A stretch of 64,000 nucleotides of DNA from Capsicum annuum (taxonomy: Eukaryota; Streptophyta; Magnoliopsida; Solanales; Solanaceae), in assembly GCF_002878395.1 (NCBI RefSeq), contig NC_061114.1:161266631-161330630 (forward strand), in the 5' to 3' direction. The notes below the pieces were generated by a model. That model had not been told where the DNA came from, ran no database searches, and saw nothing but the letters and a program-made list of their open reading frames with translations. This document shows positions 58,679-64,000 of this stretch, in pieces (position 1 is the stretch's first letter; the number at the start of each line of letters is the position of its first letter). Made by a program: the position numbers and the translations under genes.

Positions 58679-61308
58679 TATCATTAGTTGAAGGTTAGAG
58701 AGGCTGACATTCCCAAAATAGCTTTTCAAACCTGATATGGTCATTATGAATTCTTAGTTATGTCCTTCGAACTGACTAATGCCCCTGCAGGTTTTATGGA
58801 CCTAATGAATAGGGCATTTTACTAGTTTTTATATCTGTTTGTCATAGTCTTTATAGACAATATACTGGTTTACTCGGAGAGTGAGGAGGAACATGTCAAC
58901 CATCTTCGGATAATCCTTTAGACCCTCAAAGATCATGAATTGTATGCAAAGTTTTCCAAATGTGAATTTTGTCTTAGTGCTATTGATTTCCTGGAGCATA
59001 TTGTTTCTAGTAAGGGGATTAAAGTTGACCCCCAAAAGATTGAGGCCATGAGAAAATTGCCTAGACCCATGAATCCAACTGATATTAAGAGCTTTTTGGG
59101 TTTGACAGGGTATTACAGAAGGTTTGTAGAGAGTTTTTCCTCTATAGCTTCTCCACTCACTAAATTAACTGAGAAGAAGGTGAAATTCTTGTTGTCTGAC
59201 TCTTGTAAGAATAGTTTTGAGAAGCTAAAAGGATAGTTGACTACTACACCAGTTTTGACCCTTCTCGAGGGTATAGAGGGTTTTGTTGTATACTGTGATG
59301 CGTCCTGGTTGGGACTAGGGTGTGTGCTTATGCATTATGGTAAAGTAGTGGCGCTTATGCATCTAGGCAGTTGAAGGTGCATGAAAATAATTATCCCACC
59401 CATGACTTAGAGTTGGTGGTTGTGGTGTTTACACTTAATATCTGGCAACACTATCTATATGGGGTACATATTGATATATTCACTGATCATAAAAGTTTGC
59501 ATTATGTTTTCTCACAAAAAGAATCGAATCTCAGGTAGAGGCGTTAGTTGGAATTATCGAAGAATTATTACATGAGCTTGCACTACCATCTGGGCAAGGC
59601 CAATGTGGTAGCCGATGCCCTTAGCAGGTTTTCTATGGTTAGTTTTTCTCATATTAAGGAAGGAAAAAGGGAGATGGTGAAAGATATTTATCAGCTTGTA
59701 AATTTAGGAGTTAGACTTTTGGATTCTGAATATGAAGGAGTGACTGTCCACAAGATAGATCAATCTTTCTTGTGTACTGAAGTTAATGAAAAGCAGGCCA
59801 AAGATCCTATCCTAATGCAGATTATAAAGGATGTTGGTCAACAAAAGGTTATGGCGTTTGAAATTGGAGTGATGGGATTTTGAGGTATCAAGGTAGGCTG
59901 TGTGTGCCAAATGTAGATGGGTTGCGAGAAAGAATTCTCAATAAAGCTCACACCTCCAGGTATGTGGTTCACCTCTGCTCTACTAAAATATATCATGACC
60001 TTAAGGCTATTTACTGGTGGAACAATATGAAATGTGATCTTGCTAATTTTTTTCTAAGTGTTTGAATTATCAACAAATCAAGGTAGAATATTTGAGACCA
60101 GGGAGCACTTCCCAAGAGATAGGTTTGCCTTTGTGGAAGTGGGAGATGATTAACATGGACTTTATTATGGGGTTCCCGAAGTCCCAGAATTAATATGACT
60201 CCATTTGGGTGATTGTAGACTGGATGACCAAGTCCGCCCATTTTCTTTTAGTACGGACAAATTATTCGAAGGATGACTATGCTACGTTGTACATTCGAGA
60301 GATAGTCCGTTTGCATGGTGCTCATGTATATATTATATCCGATTGAGGTATGCAGTTCTCTTCTCAATTTTAGCGATCTTTTTAGAGGGGTTTAGGCACC
60401 CAAGTTAACTAGAGTACTACCTTCCACCCTCAGACTAATAGGCAAGCTGAACGCACTATTAAGATCCTTAAGGATATGTTAAGGGTTTGTGTGATTGACT
60501 TTAAAGGTACTTGGGTAGATCATTTACCGTTGATAGAATTTGCCTACAACAATAGCAACCATTCCAGTATATAGATGGCTCCTTTTGAAGCACTTTATGG
60601 GAGGAGATGTAGGTCACCAATTTGGTGGTATGAAGTGGTAAAACCCAATTGTTTGGGCTTGACCTTGTTCATCAAGCAATGGAGAAAGTAAAGACCATTA
60701 GGGAGAAACTTAAGATATCCCGGAGCCGCCAAAAGTCCTATGTCAATGTTAGAAGGAGAGATTTGAAGTTTGAGGTTTATGATTGGGTATTTCCAAAGGT
60801 CTCCCCTATGAATGGAGTCATGCAATTTGGAAAGAAAGGAAAGCTTAGTCCTCATTATATAAGACCATATCAGATTGTGAGAAGGATAGGTGGGGTTACT
60901 TATGAGTTAGATTTACCTATGATTCTGGCTTATGTACATCCAGTATTCCATGTGTTCATGTTGAAAAAGTGCATTGGAGATTATTCCCTAGTATTGCCTA
61001 TAGAGGGATTAATGTGAAAGACTCCTTGTCATATGAAGAAGAACCCATTGCCATTTTGGATCGCCCAGTTTAGAAGTTGAGAAGTAAGGAGATAGCTTTG
61101 GTGAAGGTGTTGTGGAAGAATCAAAGAGCTGAGAAAGCTAATTGGGAGTCAGAATATGATATGTGAACTAGATACTTAAACCTCTTTAAGACCGCGGATG
61201 ATGACATGGAAGGTACAAATCATATACTACTCTTCTTATCTTTTACTTAGTGTGTTTGAAATCGTGCTTGTCTGTATTCCGAGCCATCAATCAGGGATGA
61301 ATGATCCC
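58679..61308 (+). pseudogene. Tekay-like pol: RT, RNase H, integrase, chromodomain
   Basis: Best-preserved pol in the window, with only a modest number of stops and shifts. RT begins mid-domain (YHQLKVREADIPK, about 58680) and has VIVFIDNILVYSES (about 58845-58885), where the catalytic FIDD reads FIDN. The 98-aa frame at 58940-59236 covers the RT end (FLGLTGYYRRFVESF). RNase H shows VYCDASWLGLGCVLM (about 59285), [11 protein letters not shown] and KANVVADALSR (about 59595). Integrase has a zinc region (59890-60080, HTSRYVVHLCSTKIYHDL), first Asp in MDFIMGFPK (about 60155), second in YIISD (about 60335), Glu in [15 protein letters not shown] (about 60430) and ALYGRRCRSP (about 60590). 60649-61017 is the integrase C-terminus (FGKKGKLSPHYIRPYQIV, HPVFHVFMLKK). 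A chromodomain-type tail is at about 61030-61210. The N-terminal half of the element is missing. Confidence 0.9.
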
Positions 61309-61320
61309 AAGGAGGGATAA
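61309..61320 (+). other. Polypurine tract
   Basis: AAGGAGGGATAA directly before the LTR start TGTAATACCC, the well-preserved Tekay-type plus-strand primer. Confidence 0.8.
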
Positions 61321-63394
61321 TGTAATACCCAGTAGCAGTCTTGACTTAATACCACTCTTAGAAGCATGCATAGAGAGTTTACAACTTGAAATTTCTCTAA
61401 GTGTTAAAAAGACTTAGCCATATTTTCATCCCTTAAATTCAATGATTTTTCAATTGGCCTTCCCAACCATGAGACGTAGATTTTAAAGTTGATTCATGTT
61501 CAAGGGTGTAAATGGGATATCTCGGGGGAGTTTCGGATTTTTTGAACAAGGTTTGGGACGTGTTTGGATTTCAAAATAGAATGTCACTGCGATATCGATG
61601 AGTTGTGATACGTTGGCTCTCAAAAATGGGATTTTTCTTTGATTTTAATTCCAAAGGGCAGTCTCATCTTTTCCCTATAGCCCCAAGCTGTTAAAATAGA
61701 AGATTAAAACATCTATAGGATATCATATGCTCAAAATTAATTAGTTTTCTCATAAACAAAACCCTAACCCTCGCCCCATAGATCAAAAGTTCAACCTTTA
61801 AGTTCAAGATTTCCAAGAAATGAGTCAAGATTTGGGTTCCATTATTCGAACTAAGTAATCTAAGCTATGTGGGACTATCCTAAACCTTATGGGAATGAAT
61901 TTACTACTTTTAAATTTGTTTTAAAGATTATATATATGTATATACGAAATTGTTTCAAGATCATTGATAAACTTGTATTGAAACTATTGCATCTTAATGA
62001 AGTGTTGTGAAAATTATAGTATGAAGTCCTAAATTTGAAATGTTTTTGTGCGGTCATGTAATGTTTGTATTGTAAAATTAAATGAGAGCACGGTAGATGT
62101 AATTCCCCCTTTTGTTACGAAATTCATTGATTTTACATAATGTGAATTGAATTTATGAACTGTTGAAAGCTTGTTTCCGTTGATGGACTGTTATAAACAA
62201 ATAGTACTATTTTCCATGAGATAATGAATGAGTGTTTTACTTGTTCTATAATAATCATGATTTCCATTTAGGATGACCTTAAAGTGATTGACAAGGGTAA
62301 CCACCACAGAACAGTTATTGAGTAGAGAATTGTTTGGTTTTCAACTATTTTGAAACATGAACATTCATTCAACTGGTAGATCTTTTGGGCCGTCAATAAA
62401 TATTTTTTGAAATAAGATAAGGGCGGTAGAGATGTTGTGATATGACTTGCAAGTCTGGGTATGATGATACCCTATTTTGATATGCCCGAAGATAATAAGA
62501 GAGAAACAACTTTAAGAAGAAGAATATATGATTTAAAGAATCTAAAAGTGGGCTTAAGAGAGTTAGATGGTTGCCCGAAGAAGGCACTAGTCAGATGACT
62601 CATTCCCCCAAACCGTTATTTGCCCACACGAGTTATGTTACCCGAAAGAAAGATTGTACATTGGCGATGACCCTGTGGCGTAGTATATAAGTAAATACTC
62701 CAACACTTGCGGCAAACATGGGTTGGGGGCTTGGCCACCGAGTCAAAGGTGGATTCCATATAGCCCATGGAATCATAGATTTGTAGGGTGTACTATCAAG
62801 CTCAGAAGTAAGATAAAGAGTAGAGTCGTGATTTACAAAATGTGTTTTGAAAGATTCAGATTATGCCCATGTGCTTTCAACTATTTTAAGATAACATGCA
62901 CTTTTTGAATCACTCTCACTATGTTGCATAAAAAAGTATTTTGTTTTTTTATTGTTCTATGTACCAGTACATTTGTATTAACCCCTATATTTCAGGATCT
63001 GAGGCTCAGTACTGGGGTCCCGTTAAGCAGTAGATTGATCTTGTCAGAAGTTGTAGTTAGTGAGCCTCCCTTATTTTGAAAGGCCTGGTTATGGAACATT
63101 GTTATTTATTTTGGGTTATGGTCCGACTGGGGGCCTTGTACCAGTTTAGGCAGATGTTGGTTTTGTGATTGTTAGATATTTCGCAGACTGGTGTCACATG
63201 TTTAGAATATCATGGACTAAATTTCGTATAGTTCAGTTGAAGTAAAAGAATGGCCATGTTTCCATTTTGTTATCTTTCCACATTTCTTTGTAGTGTATAA
63301 ATGGTGTACATGATTGCCAGATTAATAAGGGGCACTCGAGCCTTCATGGTTTGGGATGTTCGTCACGGCCAGGAATTCGGTCCGGGTCGTGACA
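61321..63394 (+). repeat. 2.1-kb 3' LTR of the right-hand Tekay-like element
   Basis: Starts TGTAATACCC and ends GGGTCGTGACA. Follows pol and the polypurine tract in the correct order. Its 5' partner is not in the window. It contains TATATATA (61928-61936). About 0.5 kb farther in are a perfect 12-bp palindrome GACTTGCAAGTC (62444-62455) and the hairpin GGGTAT (62457-62462), GATG, ATACCC (62467-62472). No coding content. Its right edge cuts a minus-strand gag fragment. Confidence 0.85.
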
Positions 63395-64000
63395 AATATG
63401 CCTTGGCTGACCATAATTATAATAATGATTCCTCCCCTCATCACATTGACAATGGTGCAACTATCTGTAAAATCTACAAGGTCGATGGGGTGGGGCTGAC
63501 TGAGCTCCACTATCCTGATACTAGGCAGCTTGTGCCTAAAAACCACTACTAGCCTGAAAATTACGATAACCAAACGGCTTAAGATAAGGAGCACTAGATG
63601 ATGAATAGGAGTTAGAACTCTCCCAATTCTTCTTCTTAAACCACTACCGACCTTCTCTAACATAATTCTGTTGCCCTCCACCCTCTTTCAAATATTTGAA
63701 CTTTTTATTGTACCTCTCTCCCATCTCTATTTGCCTCTTTTTTTCATCCTCAATCTGTTTTATATAAACCACAAGTCTAGATATATCCATATCACTATTC
63801 AGCATTGCAACCTTACACTCCAAAACTAAGTCCCAAGAAAAACCCAAAGTAAACTTCCTCATCCCAGACCTCATACTAGACACGATCATAACGACACAAC
63901 TAGTGGAATTTCAAATCATACTCTTTCATACTCATTCTCCCCTATTTCATATTCACAAAATCCTCAGCCTTGGCCTCCCTCAACTCCTAAGGAAAGGAAC
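63395..64000 (-). pseudogene. Tekay-like gag fragment (runs off window)
   Basis: Minus-strand gag C-terminal half. 63644-63889 encodes a well-kept 81-aa stretch (RSGMRKFTLGFSWDLVLECK, MDISRLVVYIKQIEDEKK, KKFKYLKEGGGQQNYVREGR), typical of this gag group just before the nucleocapsid part. About 63400-63480 gives a decayed CCHC zinc knuckle reading YNYGQPRHICHDP, with the first two cysteines changed to Tyr. A frameshift lies between them (about 63560-63640). It is truncated at 63394 by an LTR. The N-terminal part is outside the window. Confidence 0.8.

Overview
The window looks like plant heterochromatin, most likely from a Solanaceae genome (pepper, tomato, tobacco and relatives). The inference rests on AT-rich sequence, chromodomain-bearing Ty3/gypsy (Tekay/Del-type) polyproteins, LTRs of 2-5 kb, and leader and repeat sequences I associate with Solanaceae retrotransposons. 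The genus cannot be fixed from the sequence alone. I find no host protein-coding gene, rRNA, tRNA or CRISPR array. Nearly all 64 kb is decayed, truncated and nested LTR retrotransposons. Open frames are short because of stops and frameshifts; the longest one (49034-49627, minus) is an artefact of tandem repeats.

Layout. 1-6439: 3' part of a Tekay-like element (protease, RT start, integrase C-terminus) and its 4.7-kb 3' LTR. 6440-18043: minus-strand fragments. These are a Tekay-like gag/protease, an Athila-like LTR, an RNase H/integrase fragment with 5' UTR, primer site and 2.1-kb LTR, then an Athila-like element with LTR, gag and protease but no RT. 18044-21289: a minus-strand 2.8-kb LTR with its primer site. 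21290-25800: a repeat region interrupted by a small chromovirus-like element (gag, primer site, 0.7-kb LTR), all minus. 26135-29965: a plus-strand Tat/Ogre-like polypurine tract, LTR and primer site.

29966-47192: one plus-strand Tekay-like element (called P) that can be followed from 5' LTR to 3' LTR. It is split twice: by a 3.4-kb solo LTR inside the protease, and by a complete 5.65-kb gag-only LTR element inside the integrase. Both insertions keep recognisable 5-bp target duplications, and the P reading frame can be followed across both. 47193-52455: tandem-repeat-rich Tat-like DNA that is partly the inverted copy of 21290-25800. 52456-58300: a long LTR of the same family as the one at 1730-6439, itself holding a solo LTR with exact target duplications. 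58301-64000: a gag start, an LTR scrap, the best-preserved pol in the window (RT to chromodomain) with its 2.1-kb 3' LTR, and a minus-strand gag fragment running off the end.

The most interesting signal not covered by standard annotation concerns short hairpins. In at least seven unrelated LTR families, the first few hundred bases of the LTR carry short near-perfect hairpins, in several cases just upstream of a visible TATA box. The hairpin sequences differ between families, and even between two copies of one family. Several LTRs also carry tandem arrays of small hairpin units farther in, and the gag-only element has a 13-bp perfect stem-loop close to its polypurine tract.
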